DNA from: an uncultured Lachnospiraceae bacterium
GTDB taxonomy: Bacteria; Bacillota; Clostridia; Lachnospirales; Lachnospiraceae
DNA: 11,447 nt
Reading direction: 5' to 3'
Assembly (NCBI GenBank): GCA_910579645.1
Contig: CAJTVK010000131.1
Coordinates: 1 to 11,447 of the forward strand
Part shown: positions 1 through 6,696 of the stretch, piece after piece
How the letters are laid out: each line of letters begins with the position of its first letter
Position numbering within the stretch: position 1 is the first letter of the stretch
Notes under the pieces: model-generated
The model's input: only the letters and a program-made list of their open reading frames with translations
Databases searched by the model: none
Told to the model about the DNA's origin: nothing
Position numbers and translations under genes: made by a program

Positions 1-42
1 TGCAAAAATACAACATATGCGGCTGGCTTCAAAAGATGAACA

Positions 43-118
43 GCATGAGGCGCAGATGATGTCAAGACACCGGCTCCGTCTCGCCTGTGGCGGTCTTGAC
101 ATCATCTGCGCCTCATGC
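43..118. repeat. Large perfect inverted repeat (26-bp arms) with nested hairpin
   Basis: Arms 43-68 and 93-118 are perfectly complementary over all 26 bases, around a 24-nt loop (69-92). Within the loop, 82-85 (CGCC) and 89-92 (GGCG) form a second small stem around TGT. Extruded as a cruciform or folded as single strand, this gives a long stem with a nested hairpin. No T-tract follows on either strand, so it is a poor fit to an intrinsic terminator. It lies beyond the 3' end of a mobile-element gene relic on the minus strand. A role as a transfer origin, element end or repeat-family copy is inference; the sequence shows only the structure. Confidence 0.9.
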
Positions 119-133
119 CATGAAGTGGTTAAG

Positions 134-150
134 GGGGAACAAAGTTCCCC
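134..150. repeat. Short GC-rich hairpin
   Basis: GGGGAAC (134-140) and GTTCCCC (144-150) are perfectly complementary around an AAA loop. A terminator is conceivable, but neither strand carries a clear run of T after the stem: plus continues TATTGCATT and minus continues CTTAACC. It lies between the large inverted repeat and the 3' end of the mobile-element protein remnant, and probably belongs to the same relic. Confidence 0.7.
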
Positions 151-267
151 TATTGCATTAAAAATGCCAATGGCGGTATTCTGAAAAAATCAAAATTGGG
201 GATTGACAGGAATTGAAAAATGGCTTATTATTGACAATAAGAAATGGGTTTTTACCGTACAGTGTTT

Positions 268-705
268 TCACTCAAGCGGGCTGCTCGTTTCTTTTTTTAT
301 TGCCAGAATATCATACAGATACTTCCTGCCATCATTCGCATGACGGACAAGCATACTTGCTGAATAAATATTATGTCTTGCTATTTTCCCCGTTTTGTCA
401 TCATATACGGGCAATGCAAATCTGATGCTGTAGCGATACCATCCATATACCGCATCTGTTTTGTGCTTTTCTTTCCGGTTTGCCTCATGTTTTGGATTGG
501 CAGCTATTTTTATAAGTTCAGGAACAGCTTGTGCAGCATTTGCTTTAGCCTTTGCTACTGCGCCTTTTAAGGCGATACGGCTTTCTGAATTTGCGTATTC
601 ATCAGGAAAATCAGCCGAAATATATATTTTTTCAGAAGTTTCCTCAATTTCGTAAAAATCCCGCCTCCCAACACAACATTCAGGCTGAACGGTTACATAA
701 TTAGT
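268..705 (-). pseudogene. C-terminal remnant of a large mobile-element polyvalent protein (LPD3-like domain)
   Basis: A minus-strand frame is open from a stop at 742-744 down to a TGA at 268-270, with no ATG or GTG near its beginning, so it is not an intact gene. From about position 660 it reads DFYEIEETSEKIYISADFPD, then an alanine/lysine-rich helix, a YGWYRYSIRFALPVYDD block, a histidine in LVRHANDGRKYLYDIL, and ends IKKETSSPLE. From memory this resembles the C-terminal segment of very large polyvalent proteins of Firmicute integrative elements and phages, often labelled LPD3 or barnase/EndoU-like; I could not search for it. The N-terminal bulk is missing and the frame runs into the end of the neighbouring hydrolase gene. 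The break presumably lies between about 660 and 707. Confidence is high for a decayed coding segment and moderate for the family name. Confidence 0.65.
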
Positions 706-706
706 G

Positions 707-1468
707 CTATTCTTCCGCAGGCAAAGGACAGCGGCACATAGCTAACAGATTTTTTGTGTACATAGCGGGATTGCTTAAAGAATATTCGCCATGATAAAAG
801 CCCGGCTTTATCTCCAAGGTACTTGCCGGAATGATATCCTGTAGCAGCCGGGCAGATTTCCGTATGGAAAGCTGCTCTTTACCGCCGGCATAAACAAAAA
901 CCCGGGCATTTGTATCTTTTATGGATGCTTTCATTTTGTAGGAGGTACTGGCTTTCAGGAAAGAAATCATATTATTTTTTGATATTCGGCAGGTGTCTTT
1001 ATAATAATTCTCATATAAATCTTCGGGCATCCCGAGATACCGAAACTGCAGCCGGGAAAACCATTGCCGGCGGATAAACGGATAGCTTATGGAAAAAAGA
1101 GGGCCAATCAGCATAGTGGTCAGTGTGGACGGGAGCACAGACGCGCTTTCTATTATAGCATATTGGCAGATATCTTTTCTCCGGGCAAGTATTTCCGTCA
1201 GAATTTGGGCGCCCAACGACAACCCTCCCAGCAACAGTATGCGGCCTCCGCATTTGCCGTCGATGTAAGCGATAATGCGGGTCGCGTTTTCTTCTATGCT
1301 TGTGAAACCGTCATCGCTGCCGGCATGTCCGTCAAGGATGGGGAGAATGACATGGTATGACTGACTTAGCAGGGCGGTTTCTGCTTTATAATTCCACCAA
1401 GACAGCCCGCCGCCGTGAAGCAGCATGATAATTTCTTCGTTTTGGGTTCCATATTCCATCACATTCAT
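707..1468 (-). CDS. Alpha/beta hydrolase
   Basis: This 253-residue protein is a predicted cytoplasmic serine hydrolase of the alpha/beta fold; its substrate is unknown. An HGGG oxyanion motif lies at residues 18-21 (LLHGGGLSWW). The nucleophile elbow GLSLG places the catalytic serine at 84. Near the C-terminus GFYHGEY offers the catalytic histidine at 226, and the acid may be Glu198 in AGGKEQ. There is no signal peptide. The start at 1468 was chosen because AAAGGAG sits about 7 nt upstream and the protein begins directly at the first beta strand. A longer open frame to 1579 adds 37 unlikely residues and lacks a comparable ribosome binding site. The gene stands alone on the minus strand, divergent from tatD, and its 3' end abuts the mobile-element remnant. 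It could be an esterase, lipase or cofactor-free hydrolase; motifs do not separate these. Confidence 0.85.
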   Translation of the reverse strand: MNVMEYGTQNEEIIMLLHGGGLSWWNYKAETALLSQSYHVILPILDGHAGSDDGFTSIEENATRIIAYIDGKCGGRILLLGGLSLGAQILTEILARRKDICQYAIIESASVLPSTLTTMLIGPLFSISYPFIRRQWFSRLQFRYLGMPEDLYENYYKDTCRISKNNMISFLKASTSYKMKASIKDTNARVFVYAGGKEQLSIRKSARLLQDIIPASTLEIKPGFYHGEYSLSNPAMYTKNLLAMCRCPLPAEE

Positions 1469-1813
1469 TATGTTGTCTCCTTTATGATTCTGACCGATGA
1501 TACAGAGTATTTTATCCGGTAATCCGGCTCCGTTTTTAGCCGTATGTGAAATCTTCCGGCGAATAAGGTTCCGGTGCATGGGATTGTTCCGTTATTAAAA
1601 ATATAGCACAAATAATATAAGATGTGATACAATTATTGATATAATCTGTCGTTTCATTGCGTTTCATTGAGATGCGGGGCATGTCCGAAAAGGTTTCCCG
1701 TAGGCTGAGAGGCATAGATGTTCCGGAAGGCGGAGACAAAGCACAGACGTGACATACGGCGGCAGATTACGGAGGATTTTCAGGCATGTTTCAGGGGCAG
1801 GAGGACGGAGGCT
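1469..1813. other. Divergent intergenic region between hydrolase and tatD
   Basis: This 345-bp spacer holds the start signals of both flanking genes. The part from about 1595 to 1650 is AT-rich, with a perfect TATAAT at 1640-1645 on the plus strand that could be a -10 for tatD, although no good -35 lies 16-18 bp upstream. A tandem 9-bp repeat GTTTCATTG occurs at 1651-1659 and 1661-1669. The tatD ribosome binding site AGGAGG is at 1799-1804. Several in-frame ATG codons upstream of 1814 are not preceded by good binding sites. I see no convincing riboswitch; CTGAGA near 1705 is isolated. Confidence 0.5.
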
Positions 1814-2620
1814 ATGGACTATGTGAAATATTATGATATCGGGGTGAATCTTTTCTGCAAGCAATTCCCGGAACCGGAGAAGATTGTCGCCGATGCCGGC
1901 AGAGAGGGGGTCTGCTGTATTCTGACGGGGACAGACAGGAAAGAAAATCTGAAAATCAATGACTTTGTAAAAAATCATGAGGTTTTTGGCACGGCAGGAA
2001 TTCATCCCCATAATGCCGACCGTGCGGCACGGGAAGACTTTGAGCTGATAGAGCGGATGATTACCGGGAATAAGAGAATCGTTGCCGTGGGGGAATGCGG
2101 GCTGGACTATGACAGGATGTTTTCTTCCAAGGAGAGCCAGCTAAGGTGTCTGGAAAAACACATTGTCTTGGCGGAAAAGCTGGATATGCCGTTATTTCTC
2201 CATGAGCGGAGCGCCTCCGGGGACTTTGCGAAGCGGTTTAAGCGGCATCCGGATATCTGCAAAAAATCGGTGGTTCATTGCTTTACGGGCGACAGGGCGG
2301 TTTTGGATAAGTATTTATCCATGGGTTTCTGCATAGGAATTACCGGGTGGATTTGCGACGACCGCCGGGGGAAGGAACTGCGGGAGGCGGTATCGGCCAT
2401 TCCGTTGGACAGGATTCTGGTGGAAACGGATGCGCCGTATCTGACACCTAAAAATGTCCCCGGCCTGAACCGGACGAATCTGCCTCAGAATGTGAAATAT
2501 GTGGTGAAAGATTTGGCCAAATATATGAAAGTGCCGGAGGAGGTACTGGCGGAGAACGCAAGGAAAAATACGGAAAGGCTTTTTGGGATTGCATTGCGGG
2601 GAAATTGTGACATGCTTTAG
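1814..2620 (+). CDS. tatD: TatD family metal-dependent DNase
   Basis: The predicted product is a cytoplasmic 3'-5' exonuclease of the TatD family (amidohydrolase-like TIM barrel, divalent metal). In characterised relatives it acts in DNA repair and turnover. The 268-residue length is normal. YYDIGVNLFCKQF at the N-terminus and GITGWICDDRRGKELRE at 175-191 resemble true TatD more than the YcfH branch, which begins D-x-H-x-H. Metal or active-site candidates are His64 and His66 (GIHPH), Glu94 (VGECGLD), His130 (FLHER), His155 (VVHCFTG) and Asp206 (VETDAPYL). The start at 1814 has AGGAGG nine bases upstream; the frame is open back to 1718 but those residues look non-coding. A Cof-type phosphatase follows 22 bp downstream on the same strand, so the two are probably cotranscribed. 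Confidence 0.92.
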   Translation: MDYVKYYDIGVNLFCKQFPEPEKIVADAGREGVCCILTGTDRKENLKINDFVKNHEVFGTAGIHPHNADRAAREDFELIERMITGNKRIVAVGECGLDYDRMFSSKESQLRCLEKHIVLAEKLDMPLFLHERSASGDFAKRFKRHPDICKKSVVHCFTGDRAVLDKYLSMGFCIGITGWICDDRRGKELREAVSAIPLDRILVETDAPYLTPKNVPGLNRTNLPQNVKYVVKDLAKYMKVPEEVLAENARKNTERLFGIALRGNCDML

Positions 2621-2642
2621 GAAAGGCAGGGTGGGGAAGTAA

Positions 2643-3470
2643 ATGGAAAGAATATTATATGTATCGGATTTGGACGGTACGCTGCTGAACAGGAAGGAGC
2701 GGATCAGCCCTAAAAGCATAAAAATAATCAATGACTTGGTAGAGGATGGCATGCTGTTCACCTATGCCACCGCCAGGTCGCTGGTGTCCGCATCGGTGGT
2801 TACGGAAGGTCTGTCTGCCAAGATACCGGTGATTGCATATAACGGGGCATTTATATTCCGGGCTGCTACGGGGGAAATACTTTCACAGGAGAGGTTTTCG
2901 AAAGAGGAAATGGAAAAGGTGGAAACTGTCCTTGGGCAGCAAGGCATCAGCCCGTTGGTGTATGCTTTCCTTGACGGTGCGGAAAAAGTATCCTGGATTA
3001 CGGAAAAGGAAAACGATGGAATCCGCAGATATCTGGATATGCGCAAGGGAGACAGGAGACTGCATCCTTTGCCGAGAACGGGAAAGCTTTATCAGGGAGA
3101 GATGTTTTATTTTACATGCATCGGGGAAGAAGAGGAACTGCGTCCGGTTTATGATATTTTTTCCAAGGACAGCAGATACCGCTGCATTCTTCAGCAGGAA
3201 TTATACCGGCCGGAATATTGGTGCGAGATTATGCCTGCCAATGCAACGAAAGCGATTGCCGTAACGAAGCTGAAGAAAATATGGGACTGCAGTAAGGTGA
3301 TTTCTTTCGGGGATGCGGTCAATGACATTCCGATGTTTGAAGCTTCCGACGAAGCCTATGCGGTGGAGAATGCCGTGGAGGAATTAAAGGCGGTGGCAAC
3401 CGGGGTGATAGGTAGCAATGAGGAGGACGGAGTGGCGGAATGGCTGAAAACTCATGTGGGCAGAGAATGA
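2643..3470 (+). CDS. Cof-type HAD-IIB family phosphatase
   Basis: This 275-residue haloacid-dehalogenase-like phosphatase belongs to the Cof/HAD-IIB subfamily, soluble enzymes that dephosphorylate sugar phosphates, flavin or pyridoxal phosphates and similar small molecules. Motif I is DLDGTLL with nucleophile Asp9 and acid Asp11. Motif II is Thr43 in YATARS. The IIB cap domain fills roughly residues 85-190. Motif III Lys203 (NATKAIAV) and motif IV GDAVNDIPMFE (Asp224, Asp228) are intact, so the enzyme should be active. The actual substrate cannot be told from sequence. The ribosome binding site is G-rich (about 2630-2638) and weaker than most here, consistent with translation coupled to tatD just upstream. 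It converges with the DUF5721 gene over a 44-bp gap in which I see no clear terminator. Confidence 0.9.
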   Translation: MERILYVSDLDGTLLNRKERISPKSIKIINDLVEDGMLFTYATARSLVSASVVTEGLSAKIPVIAYNGAFIFRAATGEILSQERFSKEEMEKVETVLGQQGISPLVYAFLDGAEKVSWITEKENDGIRRYLDMRKGDRRLHPLPRTGKLYQGEMFYFTCIGEEEELRPVYDIFSKDSRYRCILQQELYRPEYWCEIMPANATKAIAVTKLKKIWDCSKVISFGDAVNDIPMFEASDEAYAVENAVEELKAVATGVIGSNEEDGVAEWLKTHVGRE

Positions 3471-3514
3471 CAGAAAGGACACAGCTCCGGCAGACAGCAA
3501 TTTTCAGACATGCT

Positions 3515-4018
3515 TTAGATTTCCTCCCATGCAAGCTGCTTGTTGTTCATGAATTTCAGGAAAGCATTGTCCCAGAGCTGTTCCGGGGTCTTGTCCATCA
3601 GGAAGGTGACCGTGGATAAGCCGGTGATCAGGGTGAGGCAGGAGCCGTCATATTTTACGGTAAGGGTAAAGGCTTTGACCAGATTGCCGCTGTCGCTGAA
3701 ATTCCCGGATGCCAGTATGCGTTCCATTGGCTCAGGCATAAGCAGGAGGACAAATTTGAAGCTTAAGGGCGTACGCCTGCCTTTGATGATCTGGAAGCAG
3801 AACGGACGGATATCTTTCCAGAGTGAAAAATCATAGGGGCACAGAGATTTGTCTTCCTGCTCTTCTTTTGTATAAAAATCTTTTTGCACATGGCCGTCAA
3901 TGCGGAACGTGTTGGCAGTGACTATGGTGCCTTCCTCCAGAAGAAAACAGTCGAAATGGTCGGACAGCAGAAGCTTGTTCATAAAATTTTTTAAGTCGGA
4001 TATTCGATAGGCTTTCAT
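3515..4018 (-). CDS. DUF5721 family protein of unknown function
   Basis: This is a 167-residue soluble protein with no signal peptide or membrane segment. It begins MKAYRISDLKNFMNKLLLSD followed by HFDCFLLEEG, and carries WKDIRPFCFQIIKGRRTPLSF in the middle and TVTFLMDKTPEQLWDNAF near the end. From memory this order (start, FDxFLLEE, IRPFCFxLIKGxRTPL, FxLDK) is that of DUF5721, a family common in Lachnospiraceae with no known function. The start at 4018 follows AAAGGAG with suitable spacing; the frame opens further upstream to 4108 but runs through the promoter. It has its own promoter and is divergent from degV. No catalytic motif is evident. Confidence 0.8.
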   Translation of the reverse strand: MKAYRISDLKNFMNKLLLSDHFDCFLLEEGTIVTANTFRIDGHVQKDFYTKEEQEDKSLCPYDFSLWKDIRPFCFQIIKGRRTPLSFKFVLLLMPEPMERILASGNFSDSGNLVKAFTLTVKYDGSCLTLITGLSTVTFLMDKTPEQLWDNAFLKFMNNKQLAWEEI

Positions 4019-4056
4019 AGTATCTCCTTTATAATATATTATAATATAAAGCGGCG

Positions 4057-4110
4057 GCAGTATGGGGAACAAGATACTGCTATTATAGCCGGAAGCAAAA
4101 AAAAACACAA
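4057..4110 (-). promoter_or_regulatory. Promoter of the DUF5721 gene with inverted repeat at the transcription start
   Basis: On the minus strand TTGTGT (4110-4105) and TATAAT (4087-4082) are separated by exactly 17 bp, a near-consensus sigma-A promoter. Start of transcription is expected near 4075. Spanning that point is a perfect 7-bp inverted repeat, GCAGTAT at 4057-4063 and ATACTGC at 4074-4080, around a 10-nt loop. It could be an operator or a 5' mRNA hairpin. A poly-A/T run lies in the spacer. Confidence 0.7.
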
Positions 4111-4175
4111 GACCTCTTTACAGCCGGGAACTAATCATGTTATCATAAGTAGTAATTGAAACTACATAGGGCGGT

Positions 4176-4181
4176 TATAAT
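4176..4181 (+). promoter_or_regulatory. Probable -10 element for degV
   Basis: A perfect TATAAT lies 45 bp upstream of the likely degV start. The -35 is unclear: TTGAAA at 4156-4161 is only 14 bp away, and TAATTG at 4153-4158 has 17-bp spacing but poor match. I call the -10 only. Confidence 0.5.
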
Positions 4182-4225
4182 AGCTTTAGGGTAAATGATT
4201 AAAGCAGAAAGGCATGGTTGAGGAT

Positions 4226-5062
4226 ATGAGTTACAAAATAGTTGTGGACAGCTGCTGTGAACTGCCGGAGGAATATAAAAGAACCGGGAGGTTTGAGATT
4301 GTTCCTTTGGGGCTGGAGGTAGGGGACTACCGGATTATGGACGATGAGGACTTTAACCAGAAGGAATTTCTGGAAAAGGTGGCGGCATGTCCCGTCTGCC
4401 CTAAGTCTTCCTGTCCCTCGCCGGAAAGATATATGGAAGCGTTCCGCTGTGACGCGGAGCATGTATATGTGGTGACATTATCCTCAAAACTCAGCGGAAG
4501 CTATAACAGTGCGGAACTGGGAAAGAAGCTGTATATGGAAAAATACGGGGATAAAGATATTTTTGTCTGTGATTCCGAATCGGCCAGCTGCGGGGAGACG
4601 CAGATTGCCAGAAAGGCAATGGAATTGGAAGAGGCGGGGAGGCCTTTTGCGGAAATCGTGAAGGAACTGGAAAAGCTGCGGGACGGCATGAAGACTTACT
4701 TTGTGCTGGATAATCTGGAAACTCTCCGTAAAAACGGAAGGCTGACAGGGGTAAAAGCCTTGGTTGCCACTACACTGAACATTAAGCCGCTGATGGAAGG
4801 GGTAAAGGGCTCCATTGCCCAAAAGGGGCAGGCCGTGGGCATGAAAAAAGGGCTGGCCAAGATGGCGGAAGCGGTGGTAAAGGAAGCGGGCAATCCGGAA
4901 AGCAGGGTGCTGATGATTACCCACTGCAATTGCCCGGACAGGGCGGAACTGGTAAAGGATATGGTGCTGGGGCAGATAAAAGTCAGGGATGTGGTCATTA
5001 TGGACACTGCGGGCATCAGCAGCATGTATGCCAATGACGGGGGCGTGATTGTGACCATATGA
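4226..5062 (+). CDS. DegV family fatty-acid-binding protein
   Basis: This 278-residue protein belongs to the DegV family, cytoplasmic proteins that bind a fatty acid between two alpha/beta domains. In Firmicutes, FakB members present the fatty acid to the FakA kinase. The N-terminus MSYKIVVDSCCELP, the PKSSCPSPERYMEAF loop (59-73), TLSSKLSGSYNSA (84-96), VCDSESASCG and LDNLETLRKNGRLTG near the middle are all family hallmarks. The start is uncertain. ATG at 4226 gives the canonical N-terminus but its Shine-Dalgarno (AAAGG) is about 13 nt away, while ATG at 4214 is almost on top of that sequence. No FakA-like kinase gene is in the window, so a FakB role is inferred from family only. The protein is rich in cysteine for its family, a feature I also associate with strict anaerobes. 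Confidence 0.88.
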   Translation: MSYKIVVDSCCELPEEYKRTGRFEIVPLGLEVGDYRIMDDEDFNQKEFLEKVAACPVCPKSSCPSPERYMEAFRCDAEHVYVVTLSSKLSGSYNSAELGKKLYMEKYGDKDIFVCDSESASCGETQIARKAMELEEAGRPFAEIVKELEKLRDGMKTYFVLDNLETLRKNGRLTGVKALVATTLNIKPLMEGVKGSIAQKGQAVGMKKGLAKMAEAVVKEAGNPESRVLMITHCNCPDRAELVKDMVLGQIKVRDVVIMDTAGISSMYANDGGVIVTI

Positions 5063-5097
5063 CTTCTGGGGCGGCTGCTGAATTCACGGTTATTTCC

Positions 5098-5160
5098 GCA
5101 CCATTGCCGCGTTAAAATTTCCGGTACATCATGGCACCATATCGCAGCCGAAATTTTGCC
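5098..5160. repeat. Imperfect 36-bp direct repeat, two copies, with AT-rich inverted repeat
   Basis: GCACCAT occurs at 5098-5104 and again at 5134-5140, and each is followed sixteen bases later by a similar A/T block (AAAATTT at 5114, GAAATTTT at 5150). The unit offset is therefore 36 bp. The two A/T blocks also form an inverted repeat: 5114-5124 pairs with 5148-5157 over 10 bp with one bulged C at 5122. The block lies just after degV and may act as its 3' structure, but no T-tract follows. I do not recognise the family. Confidence 0.5.
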
Positions 5161-5226
5161 TTGCACCGGCACGAACCATGCAAAGCAGAACTATAATTTC
5201 TGTCCGGATGGAGCATTAGTACTGCC

Positions 5227-5255
5227 TTGCATTTTTCCCGCTCCGGCGTTATAAT
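5227..5255 (+). promoter_or_regulatory. Promoter of the small-protein/HipA-like kinase operon
   Basis: TTGCAT (5227-5232) and TATAAT (5250-5255) are separated by 17 bp, a near-consensus sigma-A promoter. The predicted transcript starts near 5262, leaving about 30 nt of leader before the ATG at 5292. It shows that the downstream pair is a transcription unit separate from degV. The leader repeats the promoter's TTGCAT at 5271-5276, and GCTCCGG occurs both in the promoter spacer and just before the start codon. Confidence 0.75.
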
Positions 5256-5291
5256 GAGTGCATAAAAAACTTGCATGCTCCGGAGGTTAGT

Positions 5292-5558
5292 ATGGGATTA
5301 GAGGGATTGAAATTACAGGTTTCCAATGAAGAGAGAGACCGTATAATAGAAAATATGTTAGGCAAGAAGTTTGATGGGAATGTGGATTTTGCCGACTTTA
5401 ATGAAAGCGAGATTATTAATGCGACAAAGCGGGAAACTGCGAAGAATGAAATTGTGGACTATATTGTAGGCAGGATCAAAGAAGAGTATCAGCTGTGGGA
5501 CGACGGGGAAGCACTTTTAAAATGGGATGAGTATAAGCAGAAGCATAATTTAATATGA
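5292..5558 (+). CDS. Small unrecognised protein paired with HipA-like kinase
   Basis: This 88-residue protein is highly charged and probably acidic, with no signal peptide or membrane segment. It reads MGLEGLKLQVSNEERDRIIE at the start and ends in a charged helix-like stretch (DDGEALLKWDEYKQKHNLI). I do not recognise a family. No helix-turn-helix is apparent, so it does not look like the XRE-type HipB antitoxin that usually precedes hipA. CGGAGG seven bases before the ATG at 5292 decides the start; a TTG at 5271 in frame is unlikely because it precedes that binding site. The kinase gene begins 15 bp after its stop, and both follow one strong promoter. By position it may be an antitoxin, adaptor or substrate of the kinase, which is inference. 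Confidence 0.75.
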   Translation: MGLEGLKLQVSNEERDRIIENMLGKKFDGNVDFADFNESEIINATKRETAKNEIVDYIVGRIKEEYQLWDDGEALLKWDEYKQKHNLI

Positions 5559-5573
5559 CAGGAGCCGTAAAGC

Positions 5574-6674
5574 ATGAATACAATGTTTCAAAAAATAGAA
5601 TATTGCCTGAAGTACAAAAACGATATTGTATTTAAGTTTAACATAGAGCAGAGAACCATTGCCATGGTCAATCAGGGGCTTCTTCCTATCTCACTGCAGA
5701 ACAAGCCGGTAAACTTCGGCTTGGTGCAGAAATTCTGTTCCGACCGGATACTGATGCTGAACCGGGGATACTGTAAGGAGATACTGACGGCCTGCGGCAT
5801 TGAGGATCAGAGTGACATCAATATATGCATCATGTGCAGGGCACTCAGCTTTAGGGATAATTACTGGATTTCAAGGACGAATAAGAAAGAGACTTGGGAG
5901 CATGTAAACCTTTATAAGAATAACTTTTCGCTGGACATTTCCCATATTGCCCTGACCGGCAATATGCAGAGGGCTACCATCGATAATGAAATCGGGGACA
6001 AAATCTTTACCGGCGAACTGACGGGCAAAGGAACCAGGGCAAAATGCTATTACCGCACAGGGAATAAGGTGGTAATGATAAAAAACGAAACGAAGCCGGA
6101 AATCCTGTCGGAAGTCATTGCCTATTATATTGCCCAGGCGTTGGGGGTTGCCTGTTCCAAATATGAAATAAGGAATATGTTTGGGAAAGAATGTTCGGTA
6201 TGTGAAATTTTAACCTGTGAAGAAAGGGAACTGATACCCTGCCGGGATATTCTGTCCTACTACAATACCAACCAGATGAGCTATAAAGGGGACTATTATT
6301 CGTTTTTCATGGCGATTGACCCTATTAACTTCATACGCATGCAGATATTGGATTACATAACCTTGAATACGGATAGGAACAGAGACAATTTCGGCATATT
6401 GGCATACAACGGGAAAATGCTGGGACTGTATCCTTTATTTGACCATGATTCCTGTTTTAAGGGGAAGAGCACTAACGGCAACTATTTTCCTACGGGGATT
6501 ACCTTTGCCAAAACCTTGGAACTGCTGAAAACTAAGTATTGCCAGTATTACAATACGATACCGGTGTCCCGTTTTAAGGAAATTGTCTGCAGCGGTTCCT
6601 TCAAGGATATCTTTCTGAAGTGCAAATCAGTGGAAGAGTATGACGGGATGATAAAAAGGGTGAACAACCTGTAA
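5574..6674 (+). CDS. HipA/CtkA-like serine/threonine kinase
   Basis: This 366-residue protein has the HipA kinase fold. ATP-binding candidates are Lys170 (VVMIK) and Glu180 (ILSEVIAYYIAQALG). The catalytic loop TDRNRDNFG has Asp267 and Asn272, and the metal-binding LFDHD has Asp290. The Asp-to-Asn (5) and Asp-to-Asp (23) spacings equal those of E. coli HipA (Asp309, Asn314, Asp332), so the active site looks intact. A glycine/threonine segment at 148-158 (ELTGKGTRAKC) sits where HipA has its autophosphorylated loop. The N-terminal ~130 residues contain LSFRDNYWI and TWEHVNLYKNNFS, which I associate with stand-alone HipA-domain proteins of Firmicutes rather than classical HipA. HipA homologues phosphorylate aminoacyl-tRNA synthetases or other proteins; the target here is unknown. 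AGGAG lies nine bases before the start. It converges on the lacI-type gene with a 22-bp gap. Confidence 0.82.
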   Translation: MNTMFQKIEYCLKYKNDIVFKFNIEQRTIAMVNQGLLPISLQNKPVNFGLVQKFCSDRILMLNRGYCKEILTACGIEDQSDINICIMCRALSFRDNYWISRTNKKETWEHVNLYKNNFSLDISHIALTGNMQRATIDNEIGDKIFTGELTGKGTRAKCYYRTGNKVVMIKNETKPEILSEVIAYYIAQALGVACSKYEIRNMFGKECSVCEILTCEERELIPCRDILSYYNTNQMSYKGDYYSFFMAIDPINFIRMQILDYITLNTDRNRDNFGILAYNGKMLGLYPLFDHDSCFKGKSTNGNYFPTGITFAKTLELLKTKYCQYYNTIPVSRFKEIVCSGSFKDIFLKCKSVEEYDGMIKRVNNL

Positions 6675-6696
6675 ACCGTGGCTTGGGCACAGCGGG

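Noticed and set aside
213..655. Short plus-strand open frames over the first 650 bp
   Set aside because: They are hydrophobic, lack ribosome binding sites and lie opposite the minus-strand mobile-element remnant, which reads as real protein.
1675..1740. TPP-riboswitch-like CTGAGA upstream of tatD
   Set aside because: The remaining conserved parts of the thiamine element, such as the ACCC and GAACCTGAT segments, are missing.
5227..6674. A classical hipBA toxin-antitoxin operon
   Set aside because: The upstream protein lacks a visible helix-turn-helix and the kinase N-terminus differs from classical HipA, so I report a HipA-like pair instead.
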